From the NCBI RefSeq assembly GCF_013004105.1, contig NZ_CP053085.1:496001-560000 (forward strand): a DNA stretch of 64,000 nucleotides, given 5' to 3'. The notes under the pieces are model-generated. The model was not told the origin of the DNA and ran no database searches. It saw only the letters and a program-made list of their open reading frames with translations. Shown here in pieces: positions 45,789 through 54,413 of the stretch (position 1 is the first letter of the stretch; the number at the start of each line of letters is the position of its first letter). The translations under genes and the position numbers were made by a program. The DNA comes from Gemmatimonas groenlandica. Its GTDB lineage: Bacteria > Gemmatimonadota > Gemmatimonadetes > Gemmatimonadales > Gemmatimonadaceae.

Positions 45789-45816
45789 CCGCAAACGTCA
45801 TGTAACACGTTTGCGG
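45789..45816. terminator. Inverted repeat between guaB and permease genes
   Basis: Perfect 10-bp arms CCGCAAACGT / ACGTTTGCGG with an 8-nt loop. It is moderately AT-rich for this DNA and has no T run, so it could be the guaB terminator or an operator for the permease. Confidence 0.5.
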
Positions 45817-45912
45817 TCCAGCGCGTATCGTTCCGTCCGAGGATCCATCCCCGGGTGTCGGCAGCGCCGACGCCCGTGTCCTACCCCACCCTGTCCCCAC
45901 AACCCCCGACCG

Positions 45913-47490
45913 ATGGGAATCTGGTCCAAGAAGTCGATCACGGCGCTCCGCGCCGAGGCCGCAAGTTCCGAGGGCGGCCTGAAGCGAACGCTCGGCGCGC
46001 TCAACCTGACCATGCTGGGCATCGGCGCCATCATCGGCGCCGGCATCTTCGTGCTCACGGGCACTGCAGCGGCCAACTTCGCCGGACCCGGCGTGTCGCT
46101 GTCCTTCGTGCTGGCTGGTCTCGCGTGTCTGTTCGCGGGCCTCTGCTATGCAGAGTTCGCGTCGATGATTCCGATCGCCGGCTCGGCCTATACGTACAGC
46201 TACGCGACGATGGGTGAAGGCGTGGCGTGGTTTATCGGTTGGAATCTGGTGCTCGAGTATCTGTTCGCCGCAGCGACCGTCGCGGTGGGCTGGTCGGGGT
46301 ACTTCAGCGCGATGCTCGACACGGTGGGTATTCATGTCCCTGCCGCGTTCGCGTCGGCGCCGCTGACGGTAGAGAACGGGCATCAAGTGGTCCGCGCCTT
46401 TACGTGCGTGAACACCAACACCGGCGGTGTGCTCGCCGATGCCGCAACCAAGATTGCCTTCGCCACGCGCGAAGCGTGCACGGCGGCCGGCGGTAATGCG
46501 GTGGATGGCCTGATCAATCTTCCGGCGATCCTGCTCATCCTGGCGTTGACGATGCTGCTGGTGCGTGGTGTTCAGGAATCGGCCACATTCAACAACATCA
46601 TCGTCGCCATCAAGATGGTGATCGTGTTGTTGGTGATCGGGTTCGGCTTCATGTACGTGAACACCGACAACTGGCACCCGTTCATCCCCGAGATGGTCAC
46701 CAACTCCGATGGCAGTACGAAGTACGGCATGTCGGGCGTGCTGCGTGCGGCGCCGGTGGTGTTCTTCTCGTACATCGGCTTCGATGCCGTGTCCACGGCC
46801 GCGCAGGAAGCCAAGAATCCGCAGCGTGACTTGCCGATCGGCATGATTGCCTCGCTGCTGATCTGCACGGTGCTGTACATCCTGATGTCGTTGGTGATGA
46901 CCGGACTCGCGCCCTTCCAGTCGCTTGGCGTGGCTCACCCGGTGTCGGCCGCCCTCGAGGCGGTCCCGCAGCTCAAGTGGCTCGAGAATCTGGTAAACAT
47001 CGGCGCCGTGGCCGGCTTGTCGTCGGTCGTGCTGGTGATGCTCATGGGCCAGCCGCGCATTTTCTACACGATGTCGCGTGACGGTCTGCTGCCGAAGATT
47101 TTCGCGAAGGTGCATCCGAAGTATCAGACGCCAGCGGCTTCTACCTGGATCGTCGGTCTTATCGCGATCGTCATTGCCGGCTTCTTTCCGCTCGGCCTGC
47201 TCGGTGAGCTGGTGTCGGGTGGAACGTTGGCGGCTTTTGCCACCGTCTGCATCGGCGTGCTTGTGCTCCGCAAGCGGTCGCCGGAACTCGAGCGTCCGTT
47301 CCGTACGCCTTGGGTGCCGCTCGTTCCCATCATGGGCGCCGGTGCCACGCTGTACATGATGTACCAGCTGCCCAAGCTCACCTGGACGCTGCTCGGTGTC
47401 TGGACCGCGATCGGTATGACGGTCTACTTCGTGTACGGTATGGGCAATTCGAAGATCGGTAAGCAGGACAAGGCCAGCGGCGCCAAATGA
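45913..47490 (+). CDS. APC-superfamily amino-acid permease (cationic amino-acid transporter-like)
   Basis: 525 residues with about 12-14 membrane segments. It opens GGLKRTLGALNLTMLGIGAI and GAGIFVLTG, the conserved first helix of APC transporters, followed by 'PGVSLSFVLAGLACLFAGLCYAEFAS' (two parts) and later 'VVFFSYIGFDAVSTAAQEAKNPQRDLP', typical of the CAT/YfnA subgroup. An ~60-residue loop with two cysteines (FTCVNTNTGG, REACTAAGG) lies between helices 4 and 5 outside the membrane. The substrate amino acid is unknown. ATG 45913 fits the family start. Its stop overlaps the DHH gene start. Confidence 0.9.
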   Translation: MGIWSKKSITALRAEAASSEGGLKRTLGALNLTMLGIGAIIGAGIFVLTGTAAANFAGPGVSLSFVLAGLACLFAGLCYAEFASMIPIAGSAYTYSYATMGEGVAWFIGWNLVLEYLFAAATVAVGWSGYFSAMLDTVGIHVPAAFASAPLTVENGHQVVRAFTCVNTNTGGVLADAATKIAFATREACTAAGGNAVDGLINLPAILLILALTMLLVRGVQESATFNNIIVAIKMVIVLLVIGFGFMYVNTDNWHPFIPEMVTNSDGSTKYGMSGVLRAAPVVFFSYIGFDAVSTAAQEAKNPQRDLPIGMIASLLICTVLYILMSLVMTGLAPFQSLGVAHPVSAALEAVPQLKWLENLVNIGAVAGLSSVVLVMLMGQPRIFYTMSRDGLLPKIFAKVHPKYQTPAASTWIVGLIAIVIAGFFPLGLLGELVSGGTLAAFATVCIGVLVLRKRSPELERPFRTPWVPLVPIMGAGATLYMMYQLPKLTWTLLGVWTAIGMTVYFVYGMGNSKIGKQDKASGAK

Positions 47491-48521
47491 GTGATGGCGT
47501 GCTGACGGCGTCGACGACACGCCGTGACGCCATCGAGACGTGGTTTGCGACGCTGCGCCCGGGTATGACGGTGGCGCTGTCGACGCACATCAATTCGGAT
47601 GGCGACGGGTGCGGTTCGGAGACGGCGTTGGCACGCCTGCTGGCGCAACGGGGGATACATGCACGTATCGTGAATCCCACGCCGTGGCCGGCGATGTTCA
47701 ATTTTCTCCTCGGCGATGATATCGAGGAGGCGAGCGCGCGCGGGGCCGCCGCGCTTGACGGGATCGATGCGTTGATCGTGCTCGACATCAACGACATTCG
47801 CCGACTCGGGCAGTTGGCCGACACGGTGCGTGCGCTGACGGTGCCGATTTCGGTGGTCGATCACCACGTGGCCGGCGATGAGCCCGTGGGGCACATCGCC
47901 GTGGCCGACACCGCCGCCTGTGCCACGGGCGAGTTGGTGTTCGATATCGCGATGACGCTCGGGCTCGAGGTCACCCCCGCGGTAGCGCAGTCGCTATACG
48001 CGGCGATCCTCACCGACACCGGCAGCTTCCGCTTCAGCAACACCTCGCCGCGCGCGCATTCCATCGCGGCGGCGTTGTTGGCCGCGGGCGTGAACCCGGA
48101 GGAGATGTACCGGCGCATTTACGCGCAGGTGAGCGTGGGACGCCTGCAGTTACTGCGCGAGGCGCTCTCCACCTTGCATGCCGACCCTGAGATAGGCCTG
48201 TCGTACATCTCGGTGGCCGCCGGCGCGATGGAGCGCTTCGACATCACGAGCGAGGAACTCGATGGTATCGTGGAACACCCACGCTCGATTTCCGGCACGC
48301 GCATGGCGATGTTCTTCCGCGATCTTGGCCACGGCAAGGTGAAGGTGTCGTTCCGCAGCACCGGCTCCGTCGACGTGCAGCAGTTCGCGCGTCGCTACGG
48401 CGGCGGAGGCCACGCCAAGGCATCAGGCGCCTTGCTGACGGGGAATCTCGCCGAGGTGCAGGAGCAGGTGGTGGCCGATGCGCGCGCGTATCTGACGGGC
48501 GGGGATTTGGCGGCAGGGTAG
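47487..48521 (+). CDS. DHH/DHHA1 phosphoesterase, NrnA-like
   Basis: 344 residues, cytoplasmic. The DHH domain has STHINSDGDGCGSE (metal Asp/His), 'LIVLDINDIRRLG', ISVVDHHVAGDEP (the DHH motif), 'AILTDTGSFRFSNTSPR'. The C-terminal DHHA1 domain ends with RRYGGGGHAKASGALLTG. This matches NrnA, which degrades short oligoribonucleotides or cyclic-di-nucleotide breakdown products and dephosphorylates pAp. It starts within the permease stop (ATGA), so it is translated with it. Confidence 0.9.
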   Translation: MSDGVLTASTTRRDAIETWFATLRPGMTVALSTHINSDGDGCGSETALARLLAQRGIHARIVNPTPWPAMFNFLLGDDIEEASARGAAALDGIDALIVLDINDIRRLGQLADTVRALTVPISVVDHHVAGDEPVGHIAVADTAACATGELVFDIAMTLGLEVTPAVAQSLYAAILTDTGSFRFSNTSPRAHSIAAALLAAGVNPEEMYRRIYAQVSVGRLQLLREALSTLHADPEIGLSYISVAAGAMERFDITSEELDGIVEHPRSISGTRMAMFFRDLGHGKVKVSFRSTGSVDVQQFARRYGGGGHAKASGALLTGNLAEVQEQVVADARAYLTGGDLAAG

Positions 48522-48550
48522 GGTAGGTGAATGGGTGCGGTCGCCGTGTA

Positions 48551-49651
48551 CTATTTCCTCTGCTTCTGTTTGGCGATGTCGCGAGGGGAAAGCGGCGTGG
48601 TGGAGAGCGCTACGACCAGTGAAGTCTCCGTGCCGATAGACGCGGCGAAGAGTCGACCGTCCGGAGCAATGGCGAGTGCGGTGGGAGTGAATGGAAGTCG
48701 ACGGGAATAGAGATATGCGCCGTCGCTGGCGCGGTAATAGTCGAGGAGCTGGTGCGGATACGTCTTGGTGGCTCCCGCCTCGATAATGACGGTGTCGCCG
48801 CGCTGCATCGCACCGCGCGCAATGGGACTCACTTCCGTCGTCATCGTGGTCTGCGTCGTGACGTGCGTTGCCGTGCGCTCGAGTCGACGCTGTTTTGTGA
48901 CCACCACAGCTTCGTCGCCCGCTTCGATGTACGAGAAGCGTTTCGCGGCGCCGCTCGACGAAATGCTGTACCACGAACCGCCAAAGAACGGCGCGACCGC
49001 CATCGACTCTCCTGCGCACCCGTCGGCGATGTACGCGGAGTTGGCGAATGACGGTGCCTTCTGCAGGGCGGTGACGACCGGCAGCGAGGTGCGCGAAAGG
49101 GTCCTGCCGCTACTATCGATCATCGCGATTGCTCGTGTGGCGCCGAGGTACTTCACGCGGATGAGCCCACGCGGTAGGAGACATATCGTCTCCACCACCG
49201 GGCCATCCGGCACGCGAGTCGTCCAGAGAAATCGTCCGGAATCCGAGTAGACGGTGAGCCGACTCGTGGCCGCATCGAGCACACCCACATGCCGTGCGGA
49301 CGCCACAATCTGCATCGGTCGCTTGAACTCTCCCGGACCTTCGCCGGTCGCATTGAGCACGAATCGTTTTGCCCCAGTCGTCAGATCGAACGCGTGGATT
49401 TCTCGCGTGCCTGCGTCGAGCACGACAACCACGTGCTCGGTGACAGCGAGGGAGCGTGGTTCGACCAGAAGATCCGGATCCTTGGTGCCGCCGCGCACCC
49501 ACTCGCGGATATAGAAGGAATCCGCGCGGAATCGACGAATCGTGGGTGATTGCTGCGCATGAACGGCGGTGCTGCTGTCGGGGGCGCTGACAACCAGGGC
49601 CAAGATGATCCCGGCAAACGCGCGATGCGATAGGCGAGGCGTCAGAGGCAT
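48551..49651 (-). CDS. Secreted 6-bladed beta-propeller protein
   Basis: 366 residues with a signal peptide (AFAGIILALVVSAPDSS, cleavage near VHAQQS). The rest has propeller-type repeats: 'EPRSLAVTEHVVVVLDAGTR', GEGPGEFKRPMQIVASAR (a hallmark GxGPGEFxxPxxI of 6-bladed propeller proteins), 'HVGVLDAATSRLTVYSDSGR', 'TALAIAPDGRLFAASIGTET'. Two cysteines lie in TICLLPRG and DGCAGES. It is the last gene of a tight three-gene operon with a six-cysteine peptide and a thioredoxin-like protein. The start has GAGGA at 7 nt and directly follows the previous stop. Confidence 0.75.
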   Translation of the reverse strand: MPLTPRLSHRAFAGIILALVVSAPDSSTAVHAQQSPTIRRFRADSFYIREWVRGGTKDPDLLVEPRSLAVTEHVVVVLDAGTREIHAFDLTTGAKRFVLNATGEGPGEFKRPMQIVASARHVGVLDAATSRLTVYSDSGRFLWTTRVPDGPVVETICLLPRGLIRVKYLGATRAIAMIDSSGRTLSRTSLPVVTALQKAPSFANSAYIADGCAGESMAVAPFFGGSWYSISSSGAAKRFSYIEAGDEAVVVTKQRRLERTATHVTTQTTMTTEVSPIARGAMQRGDTVIIEAGATKTYPHQLLDYYRASDGAYLYSRRLPFTPTALAIAPDGRLFAASIGTETSLVVALSTTPLSPRDIAKQKQRK

Positions 49652-50194
49652 TCAGAGTTCCTCGATCCAGGTGAGTCCTTCGATGATCTTCCGCAGCCCG
49701 GCCACTTCGCGTGATGAACGTGGACTCTGCGTCGTGAAGCGCACGCGCCCTTCCTGGTCGAGGACGAGCAGCGCGGGCGTCGTGGTGTGACCCAACGACG
49801 CGAACTGTTGCACGACGGGAGTCGGTGCAGGGCGTAGCGGGATGGCGGCTGTCCAGGCCGGCAGTTCGGCCCGGATGTTCGTCGAGTCAGAGACCGGTCC
49901 GACATACCAGATTACGGCAAGCTGGATGTGCCGCTTCGTTGATCCGCGGTGAAGCACATGCAGCATGCGCAGATTGCCGGAGCAATCGCTGAGTTGCAGG
50001 AGGACGGCGGCCGGCACGGCGGCTGTCACCCGCCCACTCGGCGGAGCGATCGGCGCCGCCTCGTGAGTAAAGTGACGCATGGCGTCGGGAAGCGTGCGCT
50101 GCGGCATCGCTCGCGCGACGTCGTATCCGACGCCGGCGAGCGAGACCACAAGCCCCGCGACCACCCAGTGCCAAAGGGTCGGGGCGCGATGCAT
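49652..50194 (-). CDS. Exported thioredoxin-fold-like protein with a single Cys
   Basis: 180 residues. The N-terminal hydrophobic segment (WVVAGLVVSLAGVGYDVARA) is a signal peptide or anchor. Then VLLQLSDCSGN resembles the active-site loop of TlpA/redoxin proteins, but with one cysteine (CSGN) instead of CxxC. A later 'TTPALLVLDQEGRVRF' has the cis-Pro region and strand typical of thioredoxin folds. It could bind or reduce a partner cysteine without forming its own disulfide. It overlaps the peptide gene stop (TGATG) and abuts the propeller gene. Confidence 0.65.
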   Translation of the reverse strand: MHRAPTLWHWVVAGLVVSLAGVGYDVARAMPQRTLPDAMRHFTHEAAPIAPPSGRVTAAVPAAVLLQLSDCSGNLRMLHVLHRGSTKRHIQLAVIWYVGPVSDSTNIRAELPAWTAAIPLRPAPTPVVQQFASLGHTTTPALLVLDQEGRVRFTTQSPRSSREVAGLRKIIEGLTWIEEL

Positions 50195-50580
50195 CAGTCT
50201 TCGCAGAGCTCGATGTTCGCCTCGAACCCGTCATCCGACGATCCGCTGGTCGTCGCGGCGCTGCACGTCTTGAACGGGCCAGTCGTCGTCGTACCGGTCG
50301 AGATGGAAGTCCGGTCCTTATAAAGGGTCTTGTAGCCTGCGACGCATTTCGTCTGCGTGAACGTGAACCCTCCGCTCTGCATGAACACGTTGAGGTTGAA
50401 CTGGATGGAGGTCTCGCACGTCGTAATCGGCTGCGTGCCGCACGCCGTGAGCGTGCCCATCGAACACGCCGTCGACGTCACCGTCGACGACTGCGCCATC
50501 GCGCGCGACACATCGACGGTGGCCACCGTGAACAGCAACGCGAACACGCCGAAGGCGGCGCGGGGAATGGTCATCATCAT
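50194..50580 (-). CDS. Secreted six-cysteine small protein
   Basis: 128 residues, not recognised. Signal peptide to about residue 30 (FGVFALLFTVATVDVSRAMA), leaving a mature chain of about 98 residues rich in Thr and Ser. It has exactly six cysteines (STACSMG, TACGTQ, TTCETS, TKCVAG, KTCSAA, ELCED), enough for three disulfides, and a beta-forming middle (IQFNLNVFMQSGGFTFTQTK). Ribosome site GAGG at 6 nt. It is the first gene of the operon with the thioredoxin-like and propeller genes. A structural or signalling peptide is possible. Confidence 0.65.
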   Translation of the reverse strand: MMMTIPRAAFGVFALLFTVATVDVSRAMAQSSTVTSTACSMGTLTACGTQPITTCETSIQFNLNVFMQSGGFTFTQTKCVAGYKTLYKDRTSISTGTTTTGPFKTCSAATTSGSSDDGFEANIELCED

Positions 50581-50823
50581 GACAAACCTCGGGATCTATC
50601 CGTGAAGTGGCGCGCCGCGGAGTGCGTCGCACCGGTCATCGCGGCCCGGATCCGCGCGACGGAGCCACCATAGCACCCCCGCGTCAGCGCGCTGTCACCG
50701 GATTGCTGCCGGCATGGCCATTTCACCGCCGGACGCCGTCGGGAACGTCAGTCCCCCGCTTGGAGCGCTTCGTCGCGATGCCTACTTTTCAGCACGTAGT
50801 CATCCCGATAACCCGACTCTCCA

Positions 50824-51984
50824 ATGCAGCCTCTCATGGAGCGGATCACCGGCGCTCTCGCCGCGGTCCGCAACCCCCGTACCGGCGCCGATGTCATGGC
50901 CGCCGACATGGTGCGGGATATCGCCACCACGGTCGACGGCAAGGTGCGCCTCACGCTCCTGCTGGCCGCCCAGGACGACGCCACCCTCGTGCGCGACGTC
51001 CGCCAGGCCATCGAGGCGCTCGCGGGCGTGTCCGATGTCCGCGTTGATGTGCGCGACCCCGCGCAGACCGAACCCACGCCGGCGCGTCGCGCGCCGACCT
51101 CCGCACCGCCAGCCATGAATCAGCCGCAAGCGCCCGCCACGGGTGGCATGGGACGCGCCCTCCCCGTCATGGATGCCGCCCCCAAGGCGCCGCCCAAGGT
51201 CCCCGAGCCGGTCGCCTATCCGCAGCTCGGTCGCATCATTGCCGTGTCGTCGGGCAAGGGCGGCGTGGGCAAAAGCACCGTGGCCGTGAATCTCGCGGTC
51301 GCGCTCGCCAAGATGGGCAAGCGCGTCGGTATCATGGACGCCGACATTTACGGCCCCAACCTGCCGCTCATGCTCGGTGTCGATGCGGCGCCCGCAGTCG
51401 TGGATGAAAAGATCATCCCGCTCGAGGCCTACGGCATCAAGGTGATGTCCATCGGCTTCCTCATCGAGAAGGAGCAGCCGGCCATCTGGCGCGGCCCGAT
51501 CGTCATGAAGATCCTCACGCAGTTCCTGAAGGACGTCGCGTGGGGACAGCTCGACTACTTCCTGGTCGACATGCCGCCGGGCACCGGCGACGCGCAGCTC
51601 TCGCTCGTGCAGGCAACGCAGGTACACGGCGCGGTGATCGTGACCACGCCGCAGCAGGTGTCGGTCGGTGACGCGCTCCGCGGCGTGAAGATGTTCGAGC
51701 GCACTGCCGTGCCCGTGCTCGGCATCGTGGAGAACATGTCGTACTTCGAGAACCCCGAAACCGGCAAGCCGATCGCCGTCTTCGGCACTGGTGGTGGCGC
51801 GCGGTTGGCTACAGAAACCAACCTGCCGCTCATCGGACAGGTGCCGCTCGATCCGCGCATTCAGGAAGGCGGCGACACCGGCCGTCCCATTGTGGACGCT
51901 GAGCCGACGTCGCGCGCCGCGAAGGAACTCGAAGCGATCGCCCAGCGTGTCGTGGAGCGCCTTGTCAGCATCTACGGGAACTGA
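50824..51984 (+). CDS. Mrp/NBP35-family ATPase (Fe-S carrier-like)
   Basis: 386 residues. Residues about 1-80 form a MIP18/DUF59-like domain, then a Pro/Ala linker, then the P-loop ATPase with deviant Walker A VSSGKGGVGKSTVAVNLA, 'IMDADIYGPNLPLML', 'FLVDMPPGTGDAQLSL' and 'VTTPQQVSVGDALRGVKMF'. Mrp proteins load or carry Fe-S clusters. The usual CxxC after the MSYF motif is missing (MSYFENPETGKPIAVFGTGG), and no other cysteine pair is seen in this region. A cluster-binding role is therefore less certain than for canonical Mrp. The MATE gene start overlaps its end. Confidence 0.9.
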   Translation: MQPLMERITGALAAVRNPRTGADVMAADMVRDIATTVDGKVRLTLLLAAQDDATLVRDVRQAIEALAGVSDVRVDVRDPAQTEPTPARRAPTSAPPAMNQPQAPATGGMGRALPVMDAAPKAPPKVPEPVAYPQLGRIIAVSSGKGGVGKSTVAVNLAVALAKMGKRVGIMDADIYGPNLPLMLGVDAAPAVVDEKIIPLEAYGIKVMSIGFLIEKEQPAIWRGPIVMKILTQFLKDVAWGQLDYFLVDMPPGTGDAQLSLVQATQVHGAVIVTTPQQVSVGDALRGVKMFERTAVPVLGIVENMSYFENPETGKPIAVFGTGGGARLATETNLPLIGQVPLDPRIQEGGDTGRPIVDAEPTSRAAKELEAIAQRVVERLVSIYGN

Positions 51985-53341
51985 CGCGAAGGCGGAATCG
52001 CACGCTGAAGACAACGCGCCACGCGGCGCACTCGTCGGGGAGCCGTTAGCCCTCACGATTCGCCGCGTGGCGCTGCCGGCGGTCGTCGCGAATCTGCTCA
52101 TGACCACGTTTCACAACGTGGACACGTATTGGATCGGACGTACGCTCGGCCCCGATGCGCTCGCCGCCGCCACCAGCTCGATCTTCTGGATCTGGCTTGT
52201 GATTTCGATCGGCGAAATGGTCAGCATCGGACTCGATGCGATCGCCGCGCGTCGTCATGGCGAGCGTCGCCCGTCGGAAGCGGCGCGCACGATCAGCGAA
52301 GGCTTCGTGCTGGCACTGCTGCTGGGCGGTGCGATCGCGTTGGCCACGCCGTTCTTGTTGCACTGGCTCTTTGCCGTGATGAACACCGGCGCCAGTGTCA
52401 GCGCGATCGGTCGCGAATATCTCGGCACCTATCTGCTCGGCATGCCGCTCATCTTCGGCTTCTTCGCCGTCGATGCCGCGTTCCGTGCGAAGGGCGACAC
52501 GCGTACGCCGCTGTACATCCTCGCGGTGACCACCGTGCTCGGGCTCGTGCTCGACCCGATCCTCATTCGCGGCTCGGGGCCCGTGCCCGCGTTCGGTATT
52601 CGTGGCGCCGCGCTCGCCACGCTCGTACCGCGCGGACTCGGCTGCATTGCCGGCGTGATCATTCTGCAACGGCGCAGCATGCTGCGCTGGGCGAAGCCGC
52701 GGTGGGATGTGATCGCGAGCATTGCGCGTGTTGGCGCACCGGCCGCGCTCACGGGCGTGGCGTTCAGCGCGATCTACGTGCTGCTCACGCGCATCACCAC
52801 GCAGTTCGGCACGCCAGCCCTTGCGGCACTCGGGCTCGGCTTTCGCATCGAGAGCGTGGTGTATGTCGTGTCGGTGGGCATGGGCGCGGCGGTGGCCGCG
52901 ATCGTGGGGCAGAGCATGGGTGCCGACGATCCCGATCGGGCTGAACGCGCAGGGTGGACTGCGACCGGGATCGTGAGTGTCGTGGGCGCGGTCATGGCGG
53001 GGGCGTCGTTCTTCTTTGCTGAAGACTTTGCCGCGATCTTCTCCACCGATCCGGCGGTGATTGCCGAAGCGGCGCGGTATCTGCGCATTGCGGCGTTCTC
53101 GCAGTTGTTTCTCGGCGCCGAGGTGGTGCTGGAGAGTGCGATGGGAGGCGCTGGATGGACGCTGTGGCCGATGATCGGATCCAGCACCATCACGTTGTTG
53201 CGGTTGCCCATCGGTGCGTGGGCGGCCGCACAGTGGGGCACGAGTGGCTTGTGGTGGACGCTGGCGCTCACGGCCGCCGCGCGTGGTCTGCTGATGGCGG
53301 CGCTGTGGGGCAGCGGACGGTGGCGTCGCGTGCGGGTGTAG
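51962..53341 (+). CDS. MATE-family multidrug/metabolite exporter
   Basis: 459 residues with 12 membrane segments in two similar halves (LALTIRRVALPAVVANLLMT and VIASIARVGAPAALTGVAFS at each half start, typical of MATE). 'DTYWIGRTLGPDALAAATSS' and GFRIESVVYVVSVGMGAAVA are further family regions. It exports cationic drugs or lipids by Na/H exchange; the substrate is unknown. Translation must start inside the mrp gene, probably TTG 51962 or GTG 51947, since the frame upstream belongs to mrp. Confidence 0.88.
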   Translation: MSASTGTDAKAESHAEDNAPRGALVGEPLALTIRRVALPAVVANLLMTTFHNVDTYWIGRTLGPDALAAATSSIFWIWLVISIGEMVSIGLDAIAARRHGERRPSEAARTISEGFVLALLLGGAIALATPFLLHWLFAVMNTGASVSAIGREYLGTYLLGMPLIFGFFAVDAAFRAKGDTRTPLYILAVTTVLGLVLDPILIRGSGPVPAFGIRGAALATLVPRGLGCIAGVIILQRRSMLRWAKPRWDVIASIARVGAPAALTGVAFSAIYVLLTRITTQFGTPALAALGLGFRIESVVYVVSVGMGAAVAAIVGQSMGADDPDRAERAGWTATGIVSVVGAVMAGASFFFAEDFAAIFSTDPAVIAEAARYLRIAAFSQLFLGAEVVLESAMGGAGWTLWPMIGSSTITLLRLPIGAWAAAQWGTSGLWWTLALTAAARGLLMAALWGSGRWRRVRV

Positions 53342-53354
53342 CGCACGTTACGAC

Positions 53355-54113
53355 ATGATCGCTCCCGCCATCACGTTACTCACGGACTTCGGCACCGCCG
53401 ACGGCTACGTCGCCGAAATGAAGGGCGTCCTCACCACGCTAGCGCCCGGCATTCCGCTGCTCGATCTCACGCACGATGTGCCGGCGCAGGATGTGGCGTT
53501 CGCCCGTCTCACGGTTGCGCGCTACTGGCGTCGCTTTCCGGTGGGCACCGTGCACCTCGTGGTCGTCGACCCAGGCGTGGGCACGTCGCGCGAGGCGATC
53601 GCGGTGTGCAGCGAAGGGCGGTATCTGGTGGGTCCCGACAACGGCGTGCTGTCGCCGGCGCTGTTCGCGCTCGATGCACGTGTGGTTTCGCTCACCGTCG
53701 ACGTGCAGGCGTCGCCCACCTTCCACGCGCGTGATGTGTTCGCGCCGGCGGCCGCGCAGCTGGCACGCGGCGTTTCGATCGACATGATCGGCGAGCCGTT
53801 TACGCAGCCCGTACGACTGCGCACGGCGCAGCCGCGCCGCGCTCCAGACGGCGCCCTGCACGGTGAGATCCTCACCATCGATCGCTTCGGCAACGCGATC
53901 ACCAATTTGGCCGCCCGCGACGGCGCGGCGGTGCAGGTGGGTGGCCACCAGGTGCGCGTGGTGCGCACGTATGGCGAGGCCGCGCCCGGCGAACTCGTGG
54001 CGCTGGTGGGGTCGAGCGGCTTCGTGGAGATCGCCGTCCGCGACGGGCACGCGGCCGCCCGACTGCGCCTGTCGCGTGGGCAGGCCGTTGAGCTCGCACC
54101 AGTGATGCGTTGA
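53355..54113 (+). CDS. SAM hydrolase / adenosyl-transferase family (DUF62)
   Basis: 252 residues. Signature motifs of the S-adenosylmethionine hydroxide adenosyltransferase family: ITLLTDFGTADGYVAEMKG, 'LLDLTHDVPAQDVAFA', VVVDPGVGTSREAIAV, 'YLVGPDNGVLSPAL' and 'GEILTIDRFGNAITNLAARD'. The family hydrolyses SAM to adenosine and methionine in most bacteria (a few make halogenated adenosines). Length is normal. The stop codon lies inside the -35 box of the vapB promoter. Confidence 0.9.
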   Translation: MIAPAITLLTDFGTADGYVAEMKGVLTTLAPGIPLLDLTHDVPAQDVAFARLTVARYWRRFPVGTVHLVVVDPGVGTSREAIAVCSEGRYLVGPDNGVLSPALFALDARVVSLTVDVQASPTFHARDVFAPAAAQLARGVSIDMIGEPFTQPVRLRTAQPRRAPDGALHGEILTIDRFGNAITNLAARDGAAVQVGGHQVRVVRTYGEAAPGELVALVGSSGFVEIAVRDGHAAARLRLSRGQAVELAPVMR

Positions 54114-54140
54114 CATCATTTAGGTGATGCGTTAGCATCA
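54103..54140. promoter_or_regulatory. Two tandem dyad operators before vapB
   Basis: TGATGCGTTGACATCA (54103-54118, arms 5 bp) and TGATGCGTTAGCATCA (54125-54140, arms 6 bp) are near-identical dyads 22 bp apart, two helical turns. They overlap the -35 and -10 of the vapB promoter, the layout expected for autoregulation by the antitoxin complex. Confidence 0.65.
54110..54138 (+). promoter_or_regulatory. vapB promoter giving a leaderless transcript
   Basis: Consensus -35 TTGACA (54110-54115), 17-bp spacer, -10 TAGCAT (54133-54138). A start point 6-7 nt downstream falls on the ATG at 54144, and there is no Shine-Dalgarno sequence, so translation should be leaderless. Confidence 0.6.
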
Positions 54141-54143
54141 TTT

Positions 54144-54410
54144 ATGCGTACGACCATCGATCTCGACGACGCGCTCCTTCAGCGTCTCCGTGACACCGCC
54201 CACCGCGAAGGCGTGCCGTTCAAGGCGCTGCTGCATCGGGTGATTCTTCGCGGCCTCGACGAAGCCCCCTCGGTCGCCCCGACGCACTACGAGCCTCGCT
54301 CGTACAGCATGGGCCCGATACGAGAGGGCTACGATCTCGTGAAAGCCCGGTGGATCGTGGACGATCTCGAAGACGAAGAGATCATTCGGAAAATGAACGA
54401 GGGGCGCTGA
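54144..54410 (+). CDS. vapB: VapB-type antitoxin
   Basis: 88 residues. The N-terminal part MRTTIDLDDALLQRLRDTAH is a ribbon-helix-helix DNA-binding region; the C-terminal part (IREGYDLVKARWIVDDLEDE) is acidic and would wrap the toxin. It pairs with the PIN-domain toxin gene 3 nt downstream. Two dyads in the promoter are its likely binding sites. Confidence 0.82.
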   Translation: MRTTIDLDDALLQRLRDTAHREGVPFKALLHRVILRGLDEAPSVAPTHYEPRSYSMGPIREGYDLVKARWIVDDLEDEEIIRKMNEGR

Positions 54411-54413
54411 GGG

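Noticed and set aside
45784-47520. 578-codon open frame on the minus strand
   Set aside because: Antisense to the permease gene, rich in His and Arg and without domains or a ribosome site.
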